From contig JAWKPA010000013.1 of assembly GCA_041390905.1 (NCBI GenBank), forward strand, positions 1 through 64,000: a stretch of DNA of 64,000 nt, in the 5' to 3' direction. Position numbers and translations under genes: made by a program. A model generated the notes under the pieces. It searched no databases. It saw nothing but the letters and a program-made list of their open reading frames with translations, and was not told the DNA's origin. The stretch is from JACKCD01 sp041390905 (GTDB lineage Bacteria > Chloroflexota > Anaerolineae > Promineifilales > Promineifilaceae). Shown piece after piece: positions 1 through 9,600 of the stretch; the first letter of the stretch is position 1, and each line of letters opens with the position of its first letter.

Positions 1-24
1 ATTAAATGATGGATGGAGGAAACA

Positions 25-1227
25 ATGACAGGGAATCTTTTGTTGCAAAATGTGCGCCCAATGGGTGGCGACGCGGTAGATGTGCTGGTACGGAAGGGAG
101 TGATTGTGGCGATGGCGGCGGGGATTGAGGCGGAAGGCGGAACGGCCGTTTTTGACGGCCAAAACCAGCTTCTGCTCCCTGGTCTGGTCAACGCCCACGC
201 CCACATAGACAAAAATTTGCTGGGGTGGCCGTGGCACAAAAACCAGGTGCCGGGGCCGCGCATCCGCGACTATGTGGACAACGAACGGCAGGTGCGGCGC
301 GACATGGGGCTGTCGGCACAGGTGCAGTCGGCGCGGGAGGTAGAAGCATCGCTGGCACTTGGCACAACCCACATTCGCACCCACGTGGACATTGACACCG
401 AGGCCGGGCTGGCTCACTTTGAGGGGGTGACGGCCACCCGCGAAGCGTACCGCGAGGTGATGACCATGCAGACGGTGGCCTTCCCGCAAAGCGGCATGCT
501 CATCCGCCCCGGCACGGTAGCCCTGCTGGAGGAAGCAGTAAAGCTGGGTGCCGATGCCATCGGCGGGCTGGATCCGTCCACGGTAGATCGTGACCCGGTA
601 AAACATCTCGACATCATCTTTGACATTGCCGGCCGATACGGGGTCGAGCTGGACATCCACCTGCATGAGCCGGGGACGCTGGGGGCGTTTGCCGTGGAGC
701 TGATTGCCGAGCGGACAAAGGTGCTGGGGCTACAGGGCAAGGTGACGATTAGCCACGTTTTTTGCCTGGGGCAGGTTGAGGAAAGCTATTTGAACCAACT
801 GATTGATCTGCTGCTGGAAAACCGGATCACGATTATGTCGCTGGGGTCGGGGCGGGCAGATTTTCCGCCGCTGAAGCGACTGTATGAGGCGGGGGTACCG
901 CTTTGCACCGGCACCGACGGGGTGCGGGATACGTGGGGGCCGTTTAACCAGATTGATTTGCTGGACAGGGTGCGGCTGCTGGGATACCGCAGCGGGTTGC
1001 GCAAGGATGAGGATGTGGAGATGCTGCTGGATATTGCCACTTACGGCGGGGCGCGGCTGATGGGGGATGCCGACTATGGGCTGGCGGTGGGCAAGCGGGC
1101 GGATTTGCTGCTGCTGCCGGCCGACACGCCAACGGAAGCGGCGGCGGTGCGGCCGGTGCGCACGCTGGTGGTGAAGAATGGGCGGGTGGTGGGGGAAAAC
1201 GGCCGTTTTGTAGGGATTAGAGATTAG
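25..1227 (+). CDS. Cytosine-deaminase-like metal-dependent amidohydrolase
   Basis: About 400 residues, full length for the CodA-like branch of the amidohydrolase superfamily, which deaminates or hydrolyses cyclic C-N bonds in the cytoplasm. Visible metal-site motifs in order: NAHAHID near residue 57 (HxH), a LHLHEPG segment around residue 213, SHVFCLG around 245, and the GTDGVRDTWGPFN segment around residue 295 that supplies the conserved Asp. The start at 25 is preferred over the in-frame ATG at 13 because GGAGGA at 15-20 would then be the ribosome binding site. The substrate cannot be told from sequence; cytosine, N-isopropylammelide-type rings or creatinine analogues are all possible. It contains two copies of the AACGGCCGTT palindrome. 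Confidence 0.85.
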   Translation: MTGNLLLQNVRPMGGDAVDVLVRKGVIVAMAAGIEAEGGTAVFDGQNQLLLPGLVNAHAHIDKNLLGWPWHKNQVPGPRIRDYVDNERQVRRDMGLSAQVQSAREVEASLALGTTHIRTHVDIDTEAGLAHFEGVTATREAYREVMTMQTVAFPQSGMLIRPGTVALLEEAVKLGADAIGGLDPSTVDRDPVKHLDIIFDIAGRYGVELDIHLHEPGTLGAFAVELIAERTKVLGLQGKVTISHVFCLGQVEESYLNQLIDLLLENRITIMSLGSGRADFPPLKRLYEAGVPLCTGTDGVRDTWGPFNQIDLLDRVRLLGYRSGLRKDEDVEMLLDIATYGGARLMGDADYGLAVGKRADLLLLPADTPTEAAAVRPVRTLVVKNGRVVGENGRFVGIRD

Positions 1228-1402
1228 AGATTGGCGATTGGCGCATACTATGTCTCTTCTTTTCCACAGCTCTCCCATTCGCCGTTACACTAAACATGAT
1301 TGGGATGGCGTGACACAGAGTTACGCAGAGAAGGCACAGAGGTTCACAGAGAGTTGAACTTCATGCTCGGCAAATCTGAGAGACAAGATGGAGAGACAAA
1401 AC
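1228..1402. other. Intergenic repeats
   Basis: Non-coding. It holds a short GAGATTAGAGATTGG-type repeat right after the amidohydrolase stop and an ACACAGAG-rich stretch at 1313-1353. A similar stretch is found at 36906-37012 and 37378-37410. No promoter was recognised with confidence. Confidence 0.5.
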
Positions 1403-1546
1403 ATGACTGTTTTAAGCAACTACAAGCAATTTAGCGGCACACATTGGGAAACGGGCAGCGTCCACAACTTTTTGGCGGCGCGGGGGAGATTTCTCCTCTG
1501 CTCCCCCGCTCCCCTGCTCCCCTGCTTCTTTAAACAATGGAGTTAA
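1403..1546 (+). pseudogene. Truncated BtrH N-terminal-like gene remnant
   Basis: A 47-codon open frame with a good ribosome binding site (GGAG at 1390-1393). Its first 27 residues, ending around NYKQFSGTHWETGSVHNFLA, resemble the start of the BtrH_N family (butirosin acyl-transfer protein H; typical opening GGxHCETGSLxNxL), here with Trp in place of the usual Cys. After residue 27 the sequence runs into a purine/pyrimidine tract (about 1482-1530) of the kind also seen at 23910-23985, and the frame stops. I read it as the 5' end of a gene truncated by a deletion or repeat insertion. It overlaps the start of the next gene by 10 bp. Confidence 0.4.
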
Positions 1547-3978
1547 AAACCTTTTTCGCCAAACAAAGCTGCCGCCGTTTGCCACAGCTAAACGGCCGTT
1601 TCTACCATCCCACCCTCCACCACCCCGTCACCATTCGCCGCGACCAGTGGGGCATTCCCCACATCCACGCCGCCAACCGCCACGACCTCTTTTTTGCCCA
1701 GGGGTTTGTCCACGCCCAGGACCGGCTGTGGCAAATGGAACTGAATCGCCGCGCTGCCAGCGGCACGCTTTCGGCCGTTTTTGGCTCACGCACCCTGCCC
1801 ACCGACCGGCTGACGCGGACGTTGGGGTTTGGGCGACTTGCCAGCCGGTCGTGGGAACTGCTGCCAGAACCGTACCGCAGCGATGTGGTGGCGTATACGG
1901 CGGGGGTGAATGGGGTGATTGCAGGAAAACGGCCGTTTCCCCTCGAATTCGCCCTCGTCCACCACACCCCCGAACCGTGGCAGCCGCTGGACACCATCAC
2001 TTACGGCCGTTTGCAAATGTGGGCGCTGACCCACGGCGCAAGCTGCGAGCTGATCAACGCCGAACTGATTGCCGCCCTCGGTGCCGAACGCGCCGCCGAC
2101 CTCGCCCTCTGTTATCCCGATGACCAGCCGGTGACGCTGGCGGCAGGTATTGAGGTGAACGGGTTGAAAGATTCAGGAAGCGGCGGCATAGCACCCTTTT
2201 TGGGCAAAGGCACGCTCGATGGAGCCGGGCGCGGCAGCAACGGCTGGGTCATCGCCGCCGAACGTAGCAGCACTGGCGCACCCATTTTGTGCAACGACAT
2301 GCACCTCACCGTCGGCACCCCTTCTATTTGGTACTACGTCCATTTGCAAAGTGACGATGGCTACCACGTGAGCGGCTTCTCCCAGCCCGGCATCCCCTAC
2401 GTTCTCACCGGCCACAACCCCCACCTGGCCTGGGGCGCCACGCTGGCCTACACCGACTGCGAAGATTTGTTTGTGGAGCAATTTGACCCCGACAACCCCA
2501 CCCGCTACCGCTTTGGCGATGGCTGGCGGCCGGCCGAAACCATCTGCGAAACCATCGCCGTGCGCGGTCGCGCCGACCATGTGGAGCCTGTGACCGTCAC
2601 CCACCACGGCCCCCTCATCAACGCCGTGCTGCCCAGCGGCCAGCAGCCCACCGCCCTGGCTTCCATGTCACTTGCCCCCGACGTCACGCTCGATGGTTTT
2701 GCCCGGCTCAATGAAGCCACCAACTGGGCAGAATTTGTGGCCGCGATCCGCCACATCCCGTCCCCATCGCTCAACTTTCTCTATGCCGACCGCCAGGGCA
2801 ATATCGGCCACTATTTGTCGGGGCGGGTTCCGCTGCGGGCGCAGGGGGACGGGCTGCTGCCCGCGCCGGGCTGGGCGGCCACGCATGAATGGGTTGGCGC
2901 TGTGCCGTTTGAGCAGATGCCCCACACGCTTAACCCCGCCAGCGGGCTGATTGTTTCGGCCAACAACAAGATTGTGGCCGATGATTTTCCCCACTTTTTG
3001 GGCAAAACGTGGCGCACCGGATTCCGGGCGCAGCGGATTGAGGCGGTGTTGATGAAGAATGGATGCGCGGATGACGCGGATCAAGGCGGATTTTCGCGGA
3101 TCGAAGCAGAAAAATTCGCGCCAATCCGGCCAAATCTGCATCATCGGCGCATCGTTTCCCCCGCCGACTGCGCCCAGCTTCACCTCGATTTTACTTCCCT
3201 GCCGGGGCAGCAATTTATCCACCTGCTTGCCAGCCATGCCCCCGACACGGCCGACGGCCGGCTTGCCCACCAGCTTTTACAGGGGTGGGATGGCTGGCTG
3301 GGGGCAAAAAGCGTCGGCGGCGCGGTTTACCAGGTGCTGCTGCGCCAGCTTACGGAAATTCTGCTGGAGCCGCATCTGGATGAACGGCTGCGCCATCGGC
3401 TGCTGGGGGCTGGCCCGCACCCCATTTTGATGCCGGTGAATGAGTTTCAGGGGTATTGGACGGTGCGGCTGCTGCGCTGGCTGACAGTGGGGGAACCGGG
3501 GTGGCTGCTGGGAGGGCGGGAAAAAACGGCCGTTCTCAACCACGCTTTGGCACAAACAACGGCCGTTTGTAGGCAGCTTTTGGGCAATGACCCCAGCCAA
3601 TGGCAGTGGGGACGGCTGCACCGCGTCTGTTTTGCCCACGCCCTGGGGCAACTTCGTCCGCTGGACGGGGTGTTTAACCAGGGGCCATTCCCCATCGGCG
3701 GCGATATTGACACGGTGGCGCAAACCAGCATTCGCGCCGATGCCCCCTATGACAACAACGCCATCTCCATTTCCTCGCGCCACATCGTCAACCTAGGCGA
3801 CCTGAGCCAGGGGCAAATGATTATCGCGCCGGGGCAATCGGGGCAGCTTGGCAGCCCGCACTATGGCGACCTGATTGGCCTGTGGCGCACGGGTGGCTAT
3901 GTGCCGGTGGCGTGGACGGAGGAGCAGATAACGGCCGTTTGCCGCCACACGCTCATTTTGAAGCCAGGAGGAGTGTAG
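1537..3978 (+). CDS. Penicillin acylase family amidohydrolase (Ntn hydrolase)
   Basis: 813 residues, normal for penicillin/acyl-homoserine-lactone acylases, which self-cleave into two chains and hydrolyse amide bonds. The alpha-chain signature DQWGIPHIHAANRHDLFFAQGFVHAQDRLWQM-like region spans residues 36-68. The self-processing site is GSNGW with Ser234 as new N-terminal nucleophile, followed by the conserved NDMHL and the HNPHLAWGAT region. No signal peptide is evident at the chosen start, whereas many homologues are exported, so a cytoplasmic location or an upstream start remains open. Residues about 507-542 look like an inserted repeat (see findings), because the corresponding DNA matches dispersed repeats elsewhere in the window and interrupts the usual RIE...L/linker region. 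Confidence 0.9.
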   Translation: MELKTFFAKQSCRRLPQLNGRFYHPTLHHPVTIRRDQWGIPHIHAANRHDLFFAQGFVHAQDRLWQMELNRRAASGTLSAVFGSRTLPTDRLTRTLGFGRLASRSWELLPEPYRSDVVAYTAGVNGVIAGKRPFPLEFALVHHTPEPWQPLDTITYGRLQMWALTHGASCELINAELIAALGAERAADLALCYPDDQPVTLAAGIEVNGLKDSGSGGIAPFLGKGTLDGAGRGSNGWVIAAERSSTGAPILCNDMHLTVGTPSIWYYVHLQSDDGYHVSGFSQPGIPYVLTGHNPHLAWGATLAYTDCEDLFVEQFDPDNPTRYRFGDGWRPAETICETIAVRGRADHVEPVTVTHHGPLINAVLPSGQQPTALASMSLAPDVTLDGFARLNEATNWAEFVAAIRHIPSPSLNFLYADRQGNIGHYLSGRVPLRAQGDGLLPAPGWAATHEWVGAVPFEQMPHTLNPASGLIVSANNKIVADDFPHFLGKTWRTGFRAQRIEAVLMKNGCADDADQGGFSRIEAEKFAPIRPNLHHRRIVSPADCAQLHLDFTSLPGQQFIHLLASHAPDTADGRLAHQLLQGWDGWLGAKSVGGAVYQVLLRQLTEILLEPHLDERLRHRLLGAGPHPILMPVNEFQGYWTVRLLRWLTVGEPGWLLGGREKTAVLNHALAQTTAVCRQLLGNDPSQWQWGRLHRVCFAHALGQLRPLDGVFNQGPFPIGGDIDTVAQTSIRADAPYDNNAISISSRHIVNLGDLSQGQMIIAPGQSGQLGSPHYGDLIGLWRTGGYVPVAWTEEQITAVCRHTLILKPGGV

Positions 3979-4050
3979 GGAGTGGAGCGTAGGGTGTGGG
4001 GAACAGAAAAATCCACACCCCACGCTCTACACCTTACTCCCTACACCCCA
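3973..4050. terminator. Long inverted repeat between convergent genes
   Basis: GTAGGGAGTGGAGCGTAGGG and its near-complement flank a short A-rich loop at about 4002-4012. The hairpin begins at the stop codon of the acylase and reaches into the end of the convergent lamin-tail gene, so it could end transcription from both sides. Confidence 0.5.
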
Positions 4051-5912
4051 CGCCTTACTATTCCGGCCGTTACCCCCAGCAAGCCCAACAGCACAATCAA
4101 CAACAGCCACGGGGTGGCGGTTGGCAAGGCGGTGAGGTGGGTGAAAGAAACGGCCGTTGGAACAGCCCCTGCTACCAAAACAGTCCCACGCGCAAAACTG
4201 ATATATTCCTGTCCACCCTCACACCGCTGCGTAAAATTTGCCAGATTGCTGCCATCGCAACTTGTAATCACCCCTGTTCCCGCTGTTGCCACATCCCCAT
4301 CCCCATCCGCCCCCTGCACGTCATCATCCCCAACCACCAAAAGCATATAGGAAACAGGCGTTGTGCCATTGGCAAAACCAATCCAGCGGGTTGTATGGTT
4401 GCCACATCCATACCCATTCGTGCTGTCACCGCCACATGTCGAGCTTCGGAAATCAGTAGCCGGATTGGTAACAACAGGCGACTCGTTAACCCCATCTTCA
4501 TTATCATCAAGAAAGGCGGGAACCGGCTGGGCAACCCCTATCGGATTACAATCTGCATCAAAAAGCTGCACGGTTGCCAACGCTCCGCCAATAGGGTCTC
4601 CTGGCGACATACCAGCAAATGTGCCAGCGGGGTGGGCATCAATCATCGCCTGGGTTAATGTTTCGGGGTCACGGGTTTCAATGTCGGCAAAAAACGCACC
4701 CCAAGCACGAATGGGCGGCGAAAATGCAACAAGCACCCCATTCGGGTTCGAGTTATCACCCACCCCGGAATCGTTATAAGCATTGTCAATAGCGTTGGCA
4801 TTGCTGCCGGGTACATCAATGTTTGGTTCTGGTGGATTATCCTGCAAAGGATCATTCGCAGATGGCTGGCTGCTATGAACAAGACCTCCAATTTTGGCTA
4901 TAGTACAAGTAGCATGTTCGCTTCCAGTTCCGGCAGGACTCATATTCATCTGGTAAGCAGTGAACGAAAACGAGGTACTTCCACCTGTATATGTCCAAAC
5001 TGGTGCACCATGCACCAGATCTGTGCTGGCTGTCACGTTAGGAGAACCAATGTCTATCTGCTTAAAACTGGTAGCACCTGGAGCACCACCCAATGCAGCA
5101 TCAACAGCGGCTCGCCAACCATCATCCGTTCGATCCACCTGCTCTTCATCTAGAACGGTGCTGCTAAACTGTAGCCCACTAATCTCATGGCTAATATAAA
5201 TACCCCCGGCACCAACCCCATTAACCGGCGGCGTTAAAACCGGCGCGGGTATACCTGTCTTTGGGTTTTGAACATTGCGATACCAATCAACACTGTTGTC
5301 ATCATTGTCCACATCCCCTTCCAAATATCGGGCAACCAGTTGATCGCCCAAACGATGGATGGCACTGGTTGCGGTTGGGGTCACTGCCGCCGCACTCCCC
5401 TCATAGCTGGTTGCGGTTCCCATGCCAACAAAATCAACCACATTAGCATCTGTAGCACAATTTGCCACACATGGATCCAGCAATGTCGTTCCAGACAGCA
5501 GCGCAATCTTTTGATCGCTGGTGGTAATGTTCATCGTACCGCTGGCATCAACGGGGGCACCAACGGCCGTTTCAAAGCCAGCCAAATCATTGCAGGTGCC
5601 AGCTATCAAAAAGTAAGCCCCAGGAACAATCGAACCCGTTGTCAAATCAATTTTTTGGGCAAAATTTCCGGCAGCGGTTGCACGCTGGACAGAATACGGC
5701 GTGGTACTGAAATCAATCGTACCGTTGGTTCCGTTATAGAGTTCAATGTAATCACATCCTTGCAAACCAGTTCCGCTGCCGCCACCAAAAATTTCACTTA
5801 TGACAAAGGCGTTGGCTGGTTGGGTATGTCCCACGTGGACAGTCAAAATATTGGTTAATAGCAATAGGGAAATAACCCACAAAGTTCTTTGAAACGCGAC
5901 TAAACGTAACAT
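4041..5912 (-). CDS. Secreted lamin-tail-domain protein with C-terminal anchor
   Basis: 623 residues from the ATG at 5912, chosen because AAGGAG lies just upstream; an in-frame extension to 6041 lacks such a site. Residues about 8-32 form a signal peptide. Next comes a lamin-tail-like domain (FVISEIFGGG...DYIELYNGT..IDFS), a beta-sandwich common in exported bacterial proteins. The C-terminus has LPTATPWLLLIVLLGLLGV followed by RR, a short motif, hydrophobic helix and basic tail resembling an IPTL/CTERM sorting signal. The middle has no recognised enzyme motif. The gene is visibly less GC-rich than its neighbours. Probable surface or envelope protein of unknown role. Confidence 0.7.
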   Translation of the reverse strand: MLRLVAFQRTLWVISLLLLTNILTVHVGHTQPANAFVISEIFGGGSGTGLQGCDYIELYNGTNGTIDFSTTPYSVQRATAAGNFAQKIDLTTGSIVPGAYFLIAGTCNDLAGFETAVGAPVDASGTMNITTSDQKIALLSGTTLLDPCVANCATDANVVDFVGMGTATSYEGSAAAVTPTATSAIHRLGDQLVARYLEGDVDNDDNSVDWYRNVQNPKTGIPAPVLTPPVNGVGAGGIYISHEISGLQFSSTVLDEEQVDRTDDGWRAAVDAALGGAPGATSFKQIDIGSPNVTASTDLVHGAPVWTYTGGSTSFSFTAYQMNMSPAGTGSEHATCTIAKIGGLVHSSQPSANDPLQDNPPEPNIDVPGSNANAIDNAYNDSGVGDNSNPNGVLVAFSPPIRAWGAFFADIETRDPETLTQAMIDAHPAGTFAGMSPGDPIGGALATVQLFDADCNPIGVAQPVPAFLDDNEDGVNESPVVTNPATDFRSSTCGGDSTNGYGCGNHTTRWIGFANGTTPVSYMLLVVGDDDVQGADGDGDVATAGTGVITSCDGSNLANFTQRCEGGQEYISFARGTVLVAGAVPTAVSFTHLTALPTATPWLLLIVLLGLLGVTAGIVRRGV

Positions 5913-6031
5913 TGCACACTCCTTGTTGTTTGGCAATTGAATCGAGTTGGCGCAAATTATAGCCTGTGTGCAAGAGGAAAATATAGGAATTTTGGTTGTA
6001 AATCGGTTATTTTCCGCTATAAACGGGGTTG

Positions 6032-6589
6032 ATGGCAGCACCGTCTCTCCCCCCCTCTGGTTATTGGCAGCGCATTGTTTACATTCTCATGCCGCTGTTA
6101 TTGCTGCTATTGTTTTTGGGTTTAATCAACTTGTGGCCGGCCACAGAAACGGCCGTTTCACCCCCCACCCCCGCACCACCACCCACCCTCACCACCCCGC
6201 CCACGCCAACGACGGTCGCTACCGCAGAAACGGCCGTTTCCCCACCCCCCACTGCCACCAGCCAACCTGTCAGCACCCTTCCTCCCGGCGACATTACCCT
6301 GCTTGGCCCTCCGGCCGGCAGCACCTTCCCCGTCAACACCCCCATCACCCTGTTCTGGCAGTGGCCCCACCCGCTAACCGAGGGACAACAGTTCAATGTC
6401 TACTGGCAGCAAGACGGGCAAACCCGGCTGCTTGGGCAGCTTGACGAACCCAATTTTGGCAATTTGTACCAGTTTCAAACCACGCCCACAACGGCCGGCA
6501 ACACCGTTTGGTGGGTCACACTGGAAATCAGCACTATCAAATCGGCACAGGTAGAAAGCTTACAGCGATCACTCTCTATCCTTCCTTGA
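6032..6589 (+). CDS. Membrane-anchored protein with Thr/Pro linker, unknown function
   Basis: 185 residues. One N-terminal membrane helix (about residues 11-31, LLLLLLFLGLI core), then a Thr/Pro-rich linker to about residue 75, then roughly 100 residues rich in beta-strand-like patterns (PITLFWQWPHPL, FNVYWQQDG, VWWVTLEI) that may be an Ig- or fibronectin-like domain. A TTG at 6029 is an alternative start. Two AACGGCCGTT copies encode TAV within the linker. It is divergent from the lamin-tail gene, separated by 119 bp. No family recognised. Confidence 0.55.
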   Translation: MAAPSLPPSGYWQRIVYILMPLLLLLLFLGLINLWPATETAVSPPTPAPPPTLTTPPTPTTVATAETAVSPPPTATSQPVSTLPPGDITLLGPPAGSTFPVNTPITLFWQWPHPLTEGQQFNVYWQQDGQTRLLGQLDEPNFGNLYQFQTTPTTAGNTVWWVTLEISTIKSAQVESLQRSLSILP

Positions 6590-6693
6590 CCCTGTAGCCC
6601 AAAAGTTCTATACTTAATTATTGGTTTTGCATAAGCGCAACTGCCAATAAACTAGTAGACTGCAAGGCTCGATCTGATAAAAAAGGGGTAACA
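6590..6693. other. Boundary of the restriction-modification island
   Basis: AT-rich spacer marking a sharp change in composition. GGGG at 6684-6688 is the likely ribosome binding site of the next gene. No repeat or integrase was seen at this edge. Confidence 0.4.
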
Positions 6694-9600
6694 ATGTTAG
6701 CGTTAGACGAGTTGGTAGCAGAGCTTGGGTATCATAATTCCCCCAACTACTACACTCAAATCTCTGATTTTGAACCAGAAACTGCTCATCTCTTTCGTGC
6801 TGCCCAAGAGATAGGTGTCAGTGGGGCTTATGTGATTCAAACCAGCTCAAACCAAGATAGAATTCTACCTGCTCAACCAATTGTTTATCTCGCTGACATT
6901 CAAATAGCCGACGAAGCAGTAGCTCAAGCAAAAGTGAAAGAAATTCATCAAGGATTATGGAACTTGTGCTTTGCCCCATTCATTATTATAAAACTGCCTC
7001 ACCAAATTAGAATCTACACAGGCTTTAACTATTCAGAAACCGATTTAGAAATAGGCCTATTAGAACAACCTATCGTTGATAAAAGCCAGCTACCACACCT
7101 GATAGATAATTTTTCAGCCACCGCAATTGATACAGGGCAGGTTTGGGCAAAATATGCCAATCAGATACAAACGAACCAGCGTGTAGATGAGCATTTACTG
7201 GCCAATCTCCGAACGTTAGGCAATCTCTTAAAAGATGATGGTTTACGCCCTGAAACAGCTCATGCGTTAATTGGCAAATATGTCTTTCTCAGCTATTTAC
7301 GAGAAAGAGACATCCTTTCAGATAAATGGTTGGCACAACAGGCCATACCCCCTGAGTCTATTTTTACCCGCCAAGCTACCTGTGCCAGCCTCCAGCGGCT
7401 TATCGAAGCCTTACGTGACTTTAACGGCAAAGTTTTCCCGATTGATTTTGCCGATGATACCCTACAAGATAAACACATCTCATGGGTCGCATCTATCTTT
7501 AGAGGGAATGAACCATCAAAAGACGATGCCGAAATCTGGCAACTGCACCTCGGTTTTAAGGCTTATAACTTCCGTTACATTCCTGTAGAAACGTTGTCAG
7601 CTATTTATGAGCAATTTCTGATTAGTGAAGATGAAAATGCCAAACAGGAGCAAGGTGTTGTCTATACGCCAGAATTCCTAGCTGATTATCTCTTATCCGA
7701 AGTGGCATCTATCAAGCCTTTAGACAAAGGCATGAAAATTCTGGATCCTGCCTGTGGATCTGGCATTTTTCTTGTGCTGGCTTATCGGCGATTGATAGAA
7801 TCTTTGGGTGGCAAAGCAACACCTGAACAACTGCGGGATATTTTACTTGAGAGCATTTATGGCATAGAACGCAAAAAGGATGCTTGTTATGTCACAGAAT
7901 TCAGCCTCATTCTGACATTACTCCATTATTCTGAGCCAAGCCAGCTACAAGACCTCAAATTCACATTACCTGACTTACACAACACCCGTATTTTTGAATG
8001 TGATTTCTTTGATTTTGCTGGTGAATCATGTGAGGCTAACATTTGGGTACAAGACTTAAAGTTTGACTGGATTGTGGGCAACCCGCCCTGGGTTGAGATA
8101 AAGCCAAAAACCAAAGGTGATAAGTACGTTAACGCTTGGTTCAAAAAAAAGGAAAACAAAGCAGCTTGCCCAACAGGCGGTAAACGGGTTGCAGAAGCAT
8201 TTAGTTGGGTAATTACAGACCTACTTCAGCCGGACGGAATAGCAGGGGTTCTTTTACCAGCAACCAGTCTGGTAAATGTTGAATCTCAGAAATATCGGCG
8301 AAAGTTTTTTACCGATCATGTAGTTTATCGCGTTACCAACTTTGCTAATTTTCGGGATGTTTTGTTTGGCAAAAAAAATAGCGGGGTCTTACCAGCCACA
8401 ACGCTTGTTTACAGCTTGGCAAATGAAGAACGTGCAAAGCCTGAAATTACTCACTACGCCCCATTTGTCGCCACTCAACAAACCACAGAAACCAGGAATG
8501 AACCCTGGATCATTACGATCAACGAAAGCGAGATCCAAATGGTATCCCCTACAGAAGCAGAACAAGGTGAAACTTCCCTATGGAAACTCGCGCTTTGGGG
8601 TACTCCCTATGACAAAAGGGCAATAGAGCGTATGCAATATATGTTCCCGACAACGCTCGCTGAACATTGCATACTTCAAGGTTGGGGGGACAACTTCCCT
8701 CTCGAAGGTATCCAACTTAGATCAGATTCTGGTTCATCTGAAAAATTGGATTATCGTCCAGAATTTGTAGGAACAAAAATGTTTGATACCAAGCAGCTCA
8801 ATGAATATAAGCCTCGTTACCGCTTTACAGTGCCACCAGCAGTATTGCAAGAAAACTTCAAGTATTATCTCCGCCTACGAGGCGGAAAGTCGGCATTGAT
8901 CATCAACACCGCTCCACACATTATCATATCACCAGGCTGGCAGAACTTTGCCATTTACAGCGAAAAGGACTTCATAATTCCTCCCCGCCAAATGGGTATT
9001 GCTGCACCTAATAATCCAGAGAACAAAATTCTTTTACGCGCATTGACTGTCTATTTGAGTTCAAATTTGGTCGCCTATTATTTATTCTTTCATGTCCCTG
9101 AGTGGGGAATTTTCAGGCAGCGAAAGACAGTCGTCACGACAGAAGTGCGTAAGATTCCTACACCAATCTTTACTCCTGAGCAGGCCAAGACATTAGCCAA
9201 GCTGCATCAGGAAATTACAGCAATAGAACAGAAAAAAATAACAGCCTTTGTATCAAGCATACAGCTGCGGGTACAAAGAAGGTTGGGGTTATTTGATGAT
9301 AATGATTTTGATGTGGAGGTCAAACCCGGTGGGTTGCCGAAAAAGCTAAACACAGCGGAAAAACGAGAGTACGAGCAGTTTGTTCGGGAACTGGATTTAG
9401 AATTGCAGACAAAAATTGACGAGGCAGTCTTTGAGATTCTTGATATTCCTCATGACATCCAGTTATTGATTAAAGATTTTATTCAACATCGCTTGCCTCT
9501 GGATAAATCGGCCGAAACAGAAAATTTAATCCGAATGCCTTTCCCTGACGAATTATTGTCTTACGCCCACGCTTTACAAAGTTCTCTGGATGATTTTTCC

